The notes under the pieces: model-generated
Database searches by the model: none
The model's input: only the letters and a program-made list of their open reading frames with translations
Told to the model about the DNA's origin: nothing
Translations under genes and position numbers: made by a program
Origin: VGKP01 sp964578345
Lineage (GTDB): Archaea; Nanobdellota; Nanobdellia; Pacearchaeales; GW2011-AR1
Assembly (NCBI GenBank): GCA_964578345.1
Contig: CAZOCP010000006.1
Span: 1 to 28,197 of the forward strand
DNA: 28,197 bases
Reading direction: 5' to 3'
In this document: positions 20,641 to 28,170 of the stretch, piece after piece
Position numbering within the stretch: position 1 is the first letter of the stretch
Layout: every line of letters begins with the position of its first letter

Positions 20641-21024
20641 TTATAATAAAACAGCTTCTTTGAATTGTTTAAAGTGGTTATCTCCTGTCAAAACTTTAGC
20701 ACCTATGTTCTTTGCAGTTGTTATTAGTAAAGAGTCTACTATGCTAAATTGGGGCATTTTTTTTCTGATCTCGGCATGCAGTAACCCGGCTTCTTTTGCT
20801 ATTTTTGTCGTTATATTGGCTACTTTACAATTTGAGACAATAGAATCAAAAGCTAATTCTATGTTGCCTCCATTTCTTTTTACCTTACTTACAACTTCAG
20901 AAATTGTTACTAATAATGCATAATTTTCTGCATCTGAATTTAATATCTCATAAACTTTTTTACCGGTCTCGCTACCTTCTAAATATTCTATCCATGAAAA
21001 AGCATCTATTATATACTTTATCAA
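20641..21024 (-). CDS. vapC: PIN-domain toxin VapC
   Basis: This 127-residue PIN-fold RNase has its four acidic residues in place: Asp7 (MIKYIIDAFSW), Glu43 (ISEVV), Asp97 (SIVDSLLITTAK) and Asp115 (LTGDNHF). VapC toxins cut tRNA or rRNA. Its ATG overlaps the upstream antitoxin by 4 bp (ATGA). With complete active-site residues it is probably functional. Confidence 0.88.
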   Translation of the reverse strand: MIKYIIDAFSWIEYLEGSETGKKVYEILNSDAENYALLVTISEVVSKVKRNGGNIELAFDSIVSNCKVANITTKIAKEAGLLHAEIRKKMPQFSIVDSLLITTAKNIGAKVLTGDNHFKQFKEAVLL

Positions 21025-21224
21025 TCTAATTGCCCCCTTGCTTTATCTTTCTTTGTAAAATGACCAATTCCTCTTAAAGCTCCAAAATAATCTTTCTTTT
21101 TTCTTTTCACTTTTATTTCAACGTATTCTCCTTCTCTCAGATCTTCTAATTTGACTATTTCTGAAGGAATGGTTACTACTAAAGAACCTCCGATTGCTCG
21201 AGTTTTTACAATTGCTTCTTCCAT
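21021..21224 (-). CDS. vapB: AbrB-type antitoxin VapB
   Basis: This 67-residue protein begins EEAIVKTRAIGGSLVVTIPS and continues EIVKLEDLREGEYVEIKV, a swapped-hairpin AbrB DNA-binding domain. The tail (KKKDYFGALRGIGHFTKKDK) would bind the VapC active site. VapB usually represses its own operon with VapC. A minus-strand TATA AAAATATAAC lies about 26 bp before the ATG. Confidence 0.85.
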   Translation of the reverse strand: MEEAIVKTRAIGGSLVVTIPSEIVKLEDLREGEYVEIKVKRKKKDYFGALRGIGHFTKKDKARGQLD

Positions 21225-21327
21225 TTTATAAGTTATACTTTTAGTTATATTTTATATAATATTATGTTATATTTAAACTTTTCTAATAATCCTGAAAATT
21301 AGTGAATTAAATTAAATAAGATAGTGG

Positions 21328-22435
21328 TTATATAGGGTTATGCTTCTTAAGAAAACTTATTATCTTTTCATTGTTAATTTTTATAGCATAATTATCCTTT
21401 GACAAGGCAAAAATAAACTCTCCCTTTTTATCTGCTTTCATTATATCAAAGACTTTTTCTGCATTAAAATTAGGAGGAAAATCTCTTGGTAATCCAAGGT
21501 TTCTCAAAACTCCGATTAACTCTTGATATTTTTCTTCAGATATTAATCCTTGATTTACTCCGAGCTCTGACTCTTTTGCCATTCCAATTGATATAGCTTC
21601 TCCATGACTCAAATCATAAAGTAGTTCTATTGCGTGCCCAATTGTATGCCCAAAATTAAGAATATGCCTATAGTTCTCATCATCTGGGTCTTTTATGACA
21701 ACTTCTATCTTTGCCTTGCAGCTTTTATAAATAACTTTTTCAATATTAATATCAGAATTCATTATAGATATAACCTCTTTATAAGATGGCATGCCAAATA
21801 AATAAGAATATTTTATAATTTCTGCAATTCCAACTTTAATTTCTTTTTCTGGAAGGCTTTTTAGAAATAAGCAATCAATTAATACTTCTGAAGGATTATA
21901 AAAAGTTCCGATAAAGTTCTTATATTCTCCTAAGTTAACTCCGTTCTTACCTCCGATACTACTGTCAACCATCGCGAGAAGCGAAGTTGGGATATTAATA
22001 AGTCTAATCCCTCTCTTAAAAGTTGATGATATAAATCCAGCTATATCTCCAACAACCCCCCCTCCGAATGCAACAATTGTATCTGTATTTGGGGGTATTT
22101 TTTTTAATATTAATAAATAAGTCTCAAGATTTTTGTTTTTCTCTCCAGCTTCTATAATAAAAGAATCTTTATGTATTAATTTTGAGTAATTCTTTGATAT
22201 ATTTGTATCTGTTATCAAAAAAACGATGTGCCACCTCGCCTTAAAAGGCGAGGTTTGTGACAAGCACTCGTTTTTTGGATGCTCAAGGAACAACTCCATA
22301 CTTTAGTGTAGAGTTGTTCCTTGACATAATAAAACCATTAGGCAATCCTTTTTTTATTACCCCAGATTCAATTTTAATCTTATATGGCTGGCTTGTCGGT
22401 ACATTTATAATCATAAATTTATCATATTTTCCCAT
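21328..22435 (-). CDS. aroB: 3-dehydroquinate synthase, interrupted by structured element
   Basis: The shikimate-pathway enzyme that makes 3-dehydroquinate from DAHP (NAD- and metal-dependent). The main part shows VAFGGGVVGDIAGFISSTFK, SSIGGKNGVNLGEYKNFIGT, KVGIAEIIKYS, ILNFGHTIGHAIE and HGEAISIGMA, with the usual metal ligands. The N-terminus (MGKYDKFMIINVPTSQPYK to GLPNGFI) is in another frame, separated by the 112-bp insert 22214-22325. Joined as ATT-ATA-ACA-GAT it gives one 331-residue frame (GFIITDTNI), close to the family's usual 340-360. Without removal, a start inside the insert (ATG 22299) would make a protein lacking the first 37 residues. The ATG overlaps the AlkD-like gene end by 14 bp. 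Confidence 0.85.
22214..22325 (-). mobile_element. Structured inserted element, copy 1 (112 bp) in aroB
   Basis: On the minus strand the copy follows ATTAT and ends TTGAT. Pairings: AAAAAACGA/TCGTTTTTT, GTGC/GCAC and CCTCGCC/GGCGAGG with a TTAAAA loop (domain 1), then TTTGGATGC, then a 14-bp stem TCAAGGAACAACTC/GAGTTGTTCCTTGA (domain 2). Its length is not a multiple of 3, so it breaks the aroB frame, and it adds in-frame stops. It codes for no recombinase. Confidence 0.85.
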
Positions 22436-23141
22436 TTAAATATTTTTTTCTTATATCTTCAGGAAATCTTTCAATAGCATATCTAAGCATAGTACGCGGC
22501 ATTTTTTCATAGTTTTCATTTAAAAAATTTTTTAGTATATCTTCGTTTTTCTTTCCTATTTCTCGCAGCATCCATCCAACAGCTTTATGTATTAAATCGT
22601 GCTTATCACTTAATAATATCTCCGCAATTTTTAAAGTGTCGTCAAATTCATTATTTTTAATAAAATAAAATGTTGCAATAATTGCGATTCTGCGCTCCCA
22701 GATATTTTGAGAATTAGATAACTTATATAAAATATATTTTTCTTTATTGATTAAATAAGGGCCCATAATTTTATCGGCGCTTAGATCAACAAGGTCCCAA
22801 TTATTAATATATTTTAATGACTTTAAATAGAAATTATATATATTCTCTTTGCTTATTTCATCTTTGCTTTTTTCAGCTAAACCATAGTTATGAACTAGAA
22901 GCAAAAGCGCAATTAATCTTTCTTCATGAATATTCGATTGTAAGAAGAATTCGACATTCTCCAAAGATAAGTCTTTAAATTTAATTGCTATTTTTCTGCT
23001 TTCTGGAACAGTAATTCCAACAAAAATATCTCCCTCACCATATTCTCCTTTCCCTGTTTTGAAGAATCTCTGCAAAATTTTTGCTTTTTCAGGATTCGCT
23101 GCTTTTTTTATTTCATTTTTAATTTCTAATAAAAGCGCCAT
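22422..23141 (-). CDS. AlkD-like DNA alkylation repair protein
   Basis: This 239-residue all-helical HEAT-like protein matches the DNA alkylation repair family: GEGDIFVGITVPESRKIA, the double-turn WDLVDLSADKIMGPYL, then IWERRIAIIATFYFIKNNEF and HDLIHKAVGWMLREIGKKN. AlkD removes positively charged alkylated bases without flipping them out; the Trp, Asp and Arg in WD-LVD and WERR are in the usual place. A TATA box 27 bp upstream (ATTAAATA) drives it and, through a 14-bp overlap, aroB. Confidence 0.88.
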   Translation of the reverse strand: MALLLEIKNEIKKAANPEKAKILQRFFKTGKGEYGEGDIFVGITVPESRKIAIKFKDLSLENVEFFLQSNIHEERLIALLLLVHNYGLAEKSKDEISKENIYNFYLKSLKYINNWDLVDLSADKIMGPYLINKEKYILYKLSNSQNIWERRIAIIATFYFIKNNEFDDTLKIAEILLSDKHDLIHKAVGWMLREIGKKNEDILKNFLNENYEKMPRTMLRYAIERFPEDIRKKYLNGKI

Positions 23142-23190
23142 ATTCCACAGATAAAATAAAGGTATTTAATTAATCTCCCTCTTTTAATTT

Positions 23191-23721
23191 TTACTTCTTC
23201 AGCGCCATGCGCTGAATTTTTGGTTCTTTAATGGGAGTTAAATGTTTCTGCTCTTTTGCCTGCTTCTCAGCTTCTTTGATATTCATTTCTGCAGTTGCTT
23301 TTACTTTTTCTTTCTCTTCGATATTTTTTTCCTCGCTTTTCTCAGCTTCTTTCGGTTGTTGTACGCCGGAGCTTTCTTCTTTTTTATCTAATTTTTTATG
23401 AAATCTTTCATGTTTAATTTTTAAGAATTTAACCTGCTCTGGCGTCTCGGCAAAACTGACGTGCACAACCTCGCCTTCTTTTCTAGCCCTTACCTTTACT
23501 TTTCCAGGAGGATTTGCTCTTCCTCTAAACCATATCTCATTGTTAAAGTACACATCTAACTTTACTTTATTTACGTCTCTGTCTAGAACTTTCATATGTT
23601 TAGCAATAAAATATTTTATAGTCTTTACGGCTTTTCTCGATCTTTCATATACTGGAACTCTAAGCCATGCTCTGCGTAAAGGAATTATGTATTCTCTTTC
23701 AATAATTTTTAACTCGGCCAT
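23191..23721 (-). CDS. rpl31e: Ribosomal protein L31e with charged tail
   Basis: The first 90 residues are L31e: EREYIIPLRRAWLRVPVYER, then KAVKTIKYFIAKHMK and DVYFNNEIWFRGRANPPGKV. It binds the large subunit near the exit tunnel. Beyond the normal end (about residue 95) there is an 80-residue Lys/Glu-rich tail (EEKNIEEKEKVKATAEMNIK), which is unusual for archaeal L31e and probably disordered or coiled. It is the third gene of a cluster with S19e and L39e, 38 bp after L39e; a TATA-like TTATAAATA 23 bp upstream suggests its own promoter. Confidence 0.93.
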   Translation of the reverse strand: MAELKIIEREYIIPLRRAWLRVPVYERSRKAVKTIKYFIAKHMKVLDRDVNKVKLDVYFNNEIWFRGRANPPGKVKVRARKEGEVVHVSFAETPEQVKFLKIKHERFHKKLDKKEESSGVQQPKEAEKSEEKNIEEKEKVKATAEMNIKEAEKQAKEQKHLTPIKEPKIQRMALKK

Positions 23722-23759
23722 TTATTTTACTCTAAATATTTATAATGAAATTTTTCATA

Positions 23760-23954
23760 TTACCCTAAATGTTTCTTCGTAGTTCGTCTAGGTTTAATCT
23801 TTAATTTAGTTCTCTTCCAATGTCTGCGCAATGGAGTCATCTGAGAAGGATGAGCTCTTTTTCCTTTTCCATATTTTCTTAGCACTGCCCAGAATGGCGC
23901 CCATTTTGTTCTTCTATTCTCCACAGCAAGCTTTATTTTCTTTTGATATCTCAT
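23760..23954 (-). CDS. rpl39e: Ribosomal protein L39e
   Basis: This 64-residue basic protein matches L39e: QKKIKLAVENRRTKWAPFWA, VLRKYGKGKRAHP, and RRHWKRTKLKIK near the end, the family signature (RRxWRRTKL). It lines the peptide exit tunnel. It is longer than usual (about 51) through a tail RRTTKKHLG and an extra loop. It starts inside the S19e stop (ATGA, 4 bp), so the two are translationally coupled. Confidence 0.92.
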   Translation of the reverse strand: MRYQKKIKLAVENRRTKWAPFWAVLRKYGKGKRAHPSQMTPLRRHWKRTKLKIKPRRTTKKHLG

Positions 23955-24361
23955 TTTGCAGCTCCTTCCAAAAAATCAACTCCCTTTTTAGTTAATTGTC
24001 TTCCCATCTTTTTTCCCTTTGCTTTTTCAACTAGTTCTGCCTTCTCTGCTTGTTGTAGTATCAGACGAATAATCTTTCCTCCTCCTTTTTTAAATCTTGG
24101 AGGCTTCATTCCCATATCTTTCCTGCCACCGTATCTAGTGCGCAGGCTTTGCACACCAACAATTTCTTTTATATATATTTGGCGCAGAATACTTGCTGCC
24201 CTTTTATACCAAAAATCAGGATCATTAATAGGCCTTTCTTTATTTGTGCCGCTTTTTACAAAATCAACCCACTCAGGCTTGCTAAAATCTCCAGATTTCT
24301 TTAGAGCGTCCGCCAATTTAGCGTTGTACTTTCCAGGTTCAATAATTCTTATATCTGTCAT
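23951..24361 (-). CDS. rps19e: Ribosomal protein S19e
   Basis: This 136-residue protein is S19e, a winged-helix small-subunit protein: KPEWVDFVKSGTNKERPIND, FWYKRAASILRQIYI, GVQSLRTRYGGRK and IIRLILQQAEKAELVEK. Family identity is clear. It is the first gene of the ribosomal set; TTTATAAAAG lies about 36 bp upstream and behind it the GTGCATTGTTGC motif at 24412-24436. Confidence 0.95.
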   Translation of the reverse strand: MTDIRIIEPGKYNAKLADALKKSGDFSKPEWVDFVKSGTNKERPINDPDFWYKRAASILRQIYIKEIVGVQSLRTRYGGRKDMGMKPPRFKKGGGKIIRLILQQAEKAELVEKAKGKKMGRQLTKKGVDFLEGAAK

Positions 24362-24411
24362 AATTCGAACAAATGTTACTGAAAAAGATCTTTTATAAAC
24401 CTTGCTTTGCC

Positions 24412-24436
24412 GTGCATTGTTGCATCTACGGGTGTT
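24412..24436 (-). repeat. 25-bp motif, copy A
   Basis: On the minus strand the motif is AACACCCG-n5-GCAACAATGCAC. The same 8+5+12 pattern is on the plus strand at 28033-28057; only the central 5 bases differ. Copy A lies just upstream of the S19e TATA box. Confidence 0.7.
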
Positions 24437-24483
24437 TTAGAAGTGATTTAAGAAAGAATCTTGTAATAAAAATTTAAAAAAGT

Positions 24484-25647
24484 CTAACCTAAAAACAGTT
24501 TAAGTAATTCTTTCCATTTCTCTATATGCTCTTTCTTAATCTCAGTTGTTTTTGAGAATTCAATTTCTAAATTTTTTGTATAATTGTCAATAAATTTACT
24601 TGGCTCATTTAACAATCTCAAATAATATTTTAATGAATGTATTAATCCATTTACGATAACTTCGCAACCATGCTTATTCCTTATGTCCTCAATCACTTCT
24701 AAAATTTTATCTTCTTCACCTTGTTTAATATTTGGTTCTGCTGTTGTTAGCAAATAATATCTATTTATTGGTGTAACTTTGAATTTATCATATGCGTCCT
24801 GTATCATCACGCTATCTATTGGTATTCCATGCTTGATTTCAACTGCTTCAAAATATGCTCCCTTCTCATCTACTACTTCAAGGTCACCTACTCCTCTTGC
24901 TCTCGCATCTGGAGAGATGTGGCTTCTTAATGGAAGTAATTTTTTATTTTCAAATCTTGAAACATCATTAATCAATATTTGATAAATTGAATAAAGAGCC
25001 ACAACAGGTAACCTTGATGCTCCAGAAACGGAATACTTGTTAAAGAAATGTATCTTTAAAACATCTACAATAGAACTTATTGTAATTCCTTTCTCAATTT
25101 TTATTATATTCATTCTTTTTTGGTCTAACGAAGTCGATTTGATAAGCAGAATGAATAAAGAAATTAAATAAGTTTGAGGGTCTGCCTTTTTGGTTTCAAT
25201 ATTATCAACAATATTCAAAAACGCTATTTTTACTTCTTTATCCCTTATTTTTCCCGGAAAATTTTTTGTAAATGGATGTGGCTGTTCAATGGAACGAGTA
25301 AGCCAACCACTTTCTTTCATGGCCAGCCTTCTAAAATGGCTCTTAAAAAATGGGGTTATGTATGTTGTATCCAGGGTTCTCCCAGAATATCCTTTTTTTA
25401 GTTCATGTTTATGATATCTGATGTCTTGTTTTGGATTTTCAATTTTCTTAACAAGACAAGTTGTTAAAACTGTGACAACCGCTTTTAATGATTCGGATTT
25501 CTCAGCGACTTTAACAAGCCATTCCTTCTGACTCATATTTAATTTGTTGAGATATTTCTTACCACCATCTTTTTTAATTTCTTTTTCTGCTTCTGAAAAA
25601 GCATTACTTAAAATTATATTATAATCGTGATTGCTCATATTATCCAT
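24484..25647 (-). CDS. Type II restriction endonuclease
   Basis: This 387-residue protein lies directly downstream of, and overlaps by 13 bp, a DNA methyltransferase gene. It carries GVGDLEVVDEKGAYFEAVEI followed by KHG: an Asp then ExK, the PD-(D/E)xK nuclease core. The N-terminal part has GYSGRTLDTTYITPFFKSHF and KESGWLTRSIEQPHPF, which resembles SacI-family enzymes as far as I recall; the site (GAGCTC for SacI) is therefore only a suggestion. The core residues look complete. Confidence 0.75.
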   Translation of the reverse strand: MDNMSNHDYNIILSNAFSEAEKEIKKDGGKKYLNKLNMSQKEWLVKVAEKSESLKAVVTVLTTCLVKKIENPKQDIRYHKHELKKGYSGRTLDTTYITPFFKSHFRRLAMKESGWLTRSIEQPHPFTKNFPGKIRDKEVKIAFLNIVDNIETKKADPQTYLISLFILLIKSTSLDQKRMNIIKIEKGITISSIVDVLKIHFFNKYSVSGASRLPVVALYSIYQILINDVSRFENKKLLPLRSHISPDARARGVGDLEVVDEKGAYFEAVEIKHGIPIDSVMIQDAYDKFKVTPINRYYLLTTAEPNIKQGEEDKILEVIEDIRNKHGCEVIVNGLIHSLKYYLRLLNEPSKFIDNYTKNLEIEFSKTTEIKKEHIEKWKELLKLFLG

Positions 25648-26672
25648 TCCATTAAATTATTCTCAATTTTAATACTTTTCAGTCTATTAATCGCATCATC
25701 ACAATATTGTTGATTTATGTCAAAACCTACGTATTTTCTTTTTAATTTTTTACAGGCAACAGCAGTTGTTCCACTTCCTATAAATGGGTCTAATACTATA
25801 TCATTTTCTTTTGTAAGTAAAATAAGCAATTGTTGAATAATAAACTCTGGATAAATTGCCGGGTGTCCAGAACCTTTAATAGTTTCTACTGGGCTTTCTA
25901 TTACATCTCTTTTAAGAAAATCTCCATTTATCCTTATTATTGTAAACCCTTTGGTAAGCATTTGGGTTTTCCTTCCTCCTTCTTGACCACCGAATGGCAA
26001 AGAATGAATGCCATTGATTTTCATTCTAAAACTTGATATTTTTCCGCTTTTTACTTCCTCTATAACTTGATTTAACTCTTTTTTTGCCATTTGCTTTTGA
26101 GCATCTGTTAAATCAGATTTTTCAATGAGTTCAAAATATTTTTTGCCTATACCATTTCCATTAAGTGCTTTCTTTCTTGTAATTTTTAAAAATTTCATAA
26201 ATTCGTCTAAATTATAATGATAATTATCTGATTTAACAAAATGGAAAAATGGTTCTGTGCTACTAACTAATCTTCCTTTAAATTGTCTTGGGGTGGGATT
26301 AAGTTTTGCCCATGTGATATTATTTACCAATTTTACAGGTTCTTTATCGAGAATATTTAAAGCAAATCTAAATGGGACTAATAATAAACTGCTCTCTTGA
26401 TATTTATCTCCTAAATTAAATACAATACTCCCATTTTTTTTGGTAACTCTTACGCACTCGTGAAAGAGTTTAGACAATTTATCTATATAATCAAAAACTT
26501 CTTTCTCATTGCCTATCTCTTTTTCATTTTTAGTATATTCTCTTTGCTGAAAATATGGTGGAGATGTGATTATTAAACTAACAGACTCATCAGGAATATT
26601 CTTAATTAACTCTAAACTATCTCCACATAATACTTTGTTTATGAAATTATCTATTTTTTCCATTTTACTCAC
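25635..26672 (-). CDS. DNA methyltransferase (N4C/N6A, beta type)
   Basis: This 345-residue enzyme has catalytic motif IV TSPPY at residues 36-40 near the N-terminus and SAM-binding DPFIGSGTTAVACKKLKRKY near residue 300, the motif order of beta-class amino-methyltransferases. TSPPY favours N4-cytosine methylation. The region between (about 120-260) would hold the recognition domain. It is the modification partner of the downstream nuclease. It starts with GTG 26672 overlapping the stop of the zinc-ribbon gene (GTGA). Confidence 0.9.
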   Translation of the reverse strand: MSKMEKIDNFINKVLCGDSLELIKNIPDESVSLIITSPPYFQQREYTKNEKEIGNEKEVFDYIDKLSKLFHECVRVTKKNGSIVFNLGDKYQESSLLLVPFRFALNILDKEPVKLVNNITWAKLNPTPRQFKGRLVSSTEPFFHFVKSDNYHYNLDEFMKFLKITRKKALNGNGIGKKYFELIEKSDLTDAQKQMAKKELNQVIEEVKSGKISSFRMKINGIHSLPFGGQEGGRKTQMLTKGFTIIRINGDFLKRDVIESPVETIKGSGHPAIYPEFIIQQLLILLTKENDIVLDPFIGSGTTAVACKKLKRKYVGFDINQQYCDDAINRLKSIKIENNLMEWII

Positions 26673-26812
26673 TTTTTGTTATTTAATGGTTTATCCCAAT
26701 AAGGACTTTTACATTTAGGACATACGACGGGTGCTTCTTCTGTTCTTGTTATCCATTCATGCTCACACCTTTCACATTTACATTCAAACATCTTTATTTC
26801 TTTTTTACTCAT
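26669..26812 (-). CDS. Small zinc-ribbon protein of the restriction-modification operon
   Basis: ATG 26812 opens a 47-residue protein: MSKKEIKMFECKCERCEHEW, then CPKCKSPYWDKP. The CxxC...CPKC pair is a zinc ribbon. The TATA CTTTAAATA complement at 26834-26842 is 26 bp upstream, so this is the first gene of the operon and probably leaderless. The 4-bp overlap with the methyltransferase start (GTGA) couples them. A controller protein for the restriction system is one option, but it lacks a helix-turn-helix. Confidence 0.75.
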   Translation of the reverse strand: MSKKEIKMFECKCERCEHEWITRTEEAPVVCPKCKSPYWDKPLNNKK

Positions 26813-26833
26813 AAATATTTAATGAATGTCCTA

Positions 26834-26842
26834 CTTTAAATA
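26834..26842 (-). promoter_or_regulatory. TATA box of the restriction-modification operon
   Basis: On the minus strand the box reads TATTTAAAG and is centred 26 bp before ATG 26812. Confidence 0.65.
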
Positions 26843-26865
26843 CTTTACCATAGTAATATAGCATA

Positions 26866-26882
26866 ACCGAAAGGTTTAAATA
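26866..26882 (+). promoter_or_regulatory. BRE/TATA of the transposase gene
   Basis: ACCGAAAGG-TTTAAATA is a good BRE plus TATA pair, centred about 28 bp before ATG 26907. It is divergent from the restriction operon promoter. Confidence 0.7.
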
Positions 26883-26906
26883 GATGTATACCTATAATAA
26901 TATACT

Positions 26907-27788
26907 ATGAGTATACAAGACATCTCGTGTAAAAAATGCGACGGAAAGAATCTTAAAAAAGACGGAATTAGAGAAACTAAAGATAGAGGTAATGTTCAAA
27001 GATATAAGTGTAAAGATTGTTCTCACAGATTTTCAATAGATGATGGTTTTTGGAAGATGAAAAACCATGAAGATAAGATAACTTCTTGTATGAATATGTA
27101 TTACGCTGGAATGTCATTAAGAAAAATACAAGAGCATTTGCAAATGTTTGCTCCTAAAAATTCTCATTATTCTACTATTTACCGATGGATTGTAAAATAT
27201 GCAAATATGATAATCACCTTAACTGATAATTTACAAGTTCAATCTGGAATAGAGTTAATGTCCGATGAAATGGAATATCACAGATTAGGAGAACAGAATT
27301 GGTTTGTTGATGTTATGGATACAGATACTCGTTTTATGGTTGCTTCTGATTATATGAAAAGCAGAACCATAGAAAATCTTACAAGAGTTCTAAAGAAAAG
27401 CAAGTTCGCTACAGGAGAGCAAATTAAAGTAATTACGACAGATGGCTTACAAGGTTATCCGAGAGTTTTAAGGAAAGCATTTGGAGTTAATAACAAATTC
27501 AAGATTAATCCAAAAGTCCAGCACAATATTGTTATAGCTTCTGAAAGAGGATTTAACCACAAGATAGAAAGGTTACATAATACTATTAGAGACAGAACAA
27601 AAATAATGCGTGGTTTTCATGGAAGTTTGGAAAGTGCTAAAGCCATTATGAAAGGTATGGAAATTTACTATAACTTTGTTAGAAAACATCAAGGAATAGA
27701 AGGTAAAACACCATCAGAAGAAGCAATACCTGAATTGATTTTAAGCACGAATAAATGGTTAAGTTTGATTAAATTAGCTAAACTTTAG
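26907..27788 (+). CDS. DDE transposase with N-terminal zinc ribbon (IS6/IS240-like)
   Basis: This 293-residue protein has an N-terminal zinc ribbon (CKKCDGKNLKKDG...YKCKDCSHRF), a helix-turn-helix (AGMSLRKIQEHL) and a DDE core: SDEMEYH (first Asp), ITTDGLQGY (second Asp) and NHKIERLHNTIRDRTKIMRG (Glu), with the closing NFVRKHQGIEGKTPSEEA. This order fits the IS6/IS240-type domain. All three acidic residues are there. I find no terminal inverted repeats or target duplications; its end overlaps the next gene by 4 bp, so it may be an immobile or domesticated copy. Confidence 0.85.
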   Translation: MSIQDISCKKCDGKNLKKDGIRETKDRGNVQRYKCKDCSHRFSIDDGFWKMKNHEDKITSCMNMYYAGMSLRKIQEHLQMFAPKNSHYSTIYRWIVKYANMIITLTDNLQVQSGIELMSDEMEYHRLGEQNWFVDVMDTDTRFMVASDYMKSRTIENLTRVLKKSKFATGEQIKVITTDGLQGYPRVLRKAFGVNNKFKINPKVQHNIVIASERGFNHKIERLHNTIRDRTKIMRGFHGSLESAKAIMKGMEIYYNFVRKHQGIEGKTPSEEAIPELILSTNKWLSLIKLAKL

Positions 27789-27994
27789 AAATCTTCTTTA
27801 ATAATTTCTTTATCTTCGGCATCTCTTAAATATAGAATTTGCGCTCCGCTCAAAGTCATATGAGCGTGCTTTTTTGAACCTTTTTGATAGATAATAATAT
27901 CAGTCAGCCATGGCTCTTCATTGTAATCAATAACTTTAGTTTCATGAGGGCGCTCAATTTTGCTCTTTTTCACTTCCTTTTTATTTTCTTCCAT
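27785..27994 (-). CDS. Hypothetical small protein
   Basis: This 69-residue protein is not recognised. It has a Lys/Glu-rich N-terminus (EENKKEVKKSKIERPHETKV) and then a compact part: EPWLTDIIIYQKGSKKHAHM and SGAQILYLRDAEDKEI. The mixed strand-helix pattern looks like a real folded protein. It converges on the transposase gene with a 4-bp overlap, and only a weak T-rich TATA (around 28016-28025) lies 26 bp upstream. The overlap with the transposase argues that the pair has been stable for some time. Confidence 0.5.
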   Translation of the reverse strand: MEENKKEVKKSKIERPHETKVIDYNEEPWLTDIIIYQKGSKKHAHMTLSGAQILYLRDAEDKEIIKEDF

Positions 27995-28032
27995 AAAAAA
28001 GTATGTAACTCAGAGTTAAAAAACTTTACGAT

Positions 28033-28057
28033 AACACCCGACAACGCAACAATGCAC
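28033..28057 (+). repeat. 25-bp motif, copy B
   Basis: AACACCCG-ACAAC-GCAACAATGCAC, inverted relative to copy A at 24412-24436. Together the copies bracket the restriction-modification operon, the transposase and the small gene. Confidence 0.7.
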
Positions 28058-28154
28058 TTTGCCGCTGGCTTAGTTGAAAGTTTCTCTTGATATTTTCTTT
28101 CCAGATTTCTAAATTAAGATTCAAATTTACAGCTCAGTTTACCGTGTGCACGCA

Positions 28155-28170
28155 GGTGACATATGTCACC
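28155..28170. promoter_or_regulatory. 16-bp perfect palindrome
   Basis: GGTGACATATGTCACC is perfectly self-complementary. It lies in the gene-free last 200 bp of the window and looks like a dimeric repressor site. The gene it might control is beyond the window edge. No reading frame worth noting lies between 27995 and the end. Confidence 0.7.

Noticed and set aside
14265..22325. The hairpin inserts as bulge-helix-bulge introns
   Set aside because: The exon flanks (TTTTATTAT and AACAGATAC in aroB) do not pair into a bulge-helix-bulge motif at the borders. RNA removal by another route is not excluded, but this class is not supported.
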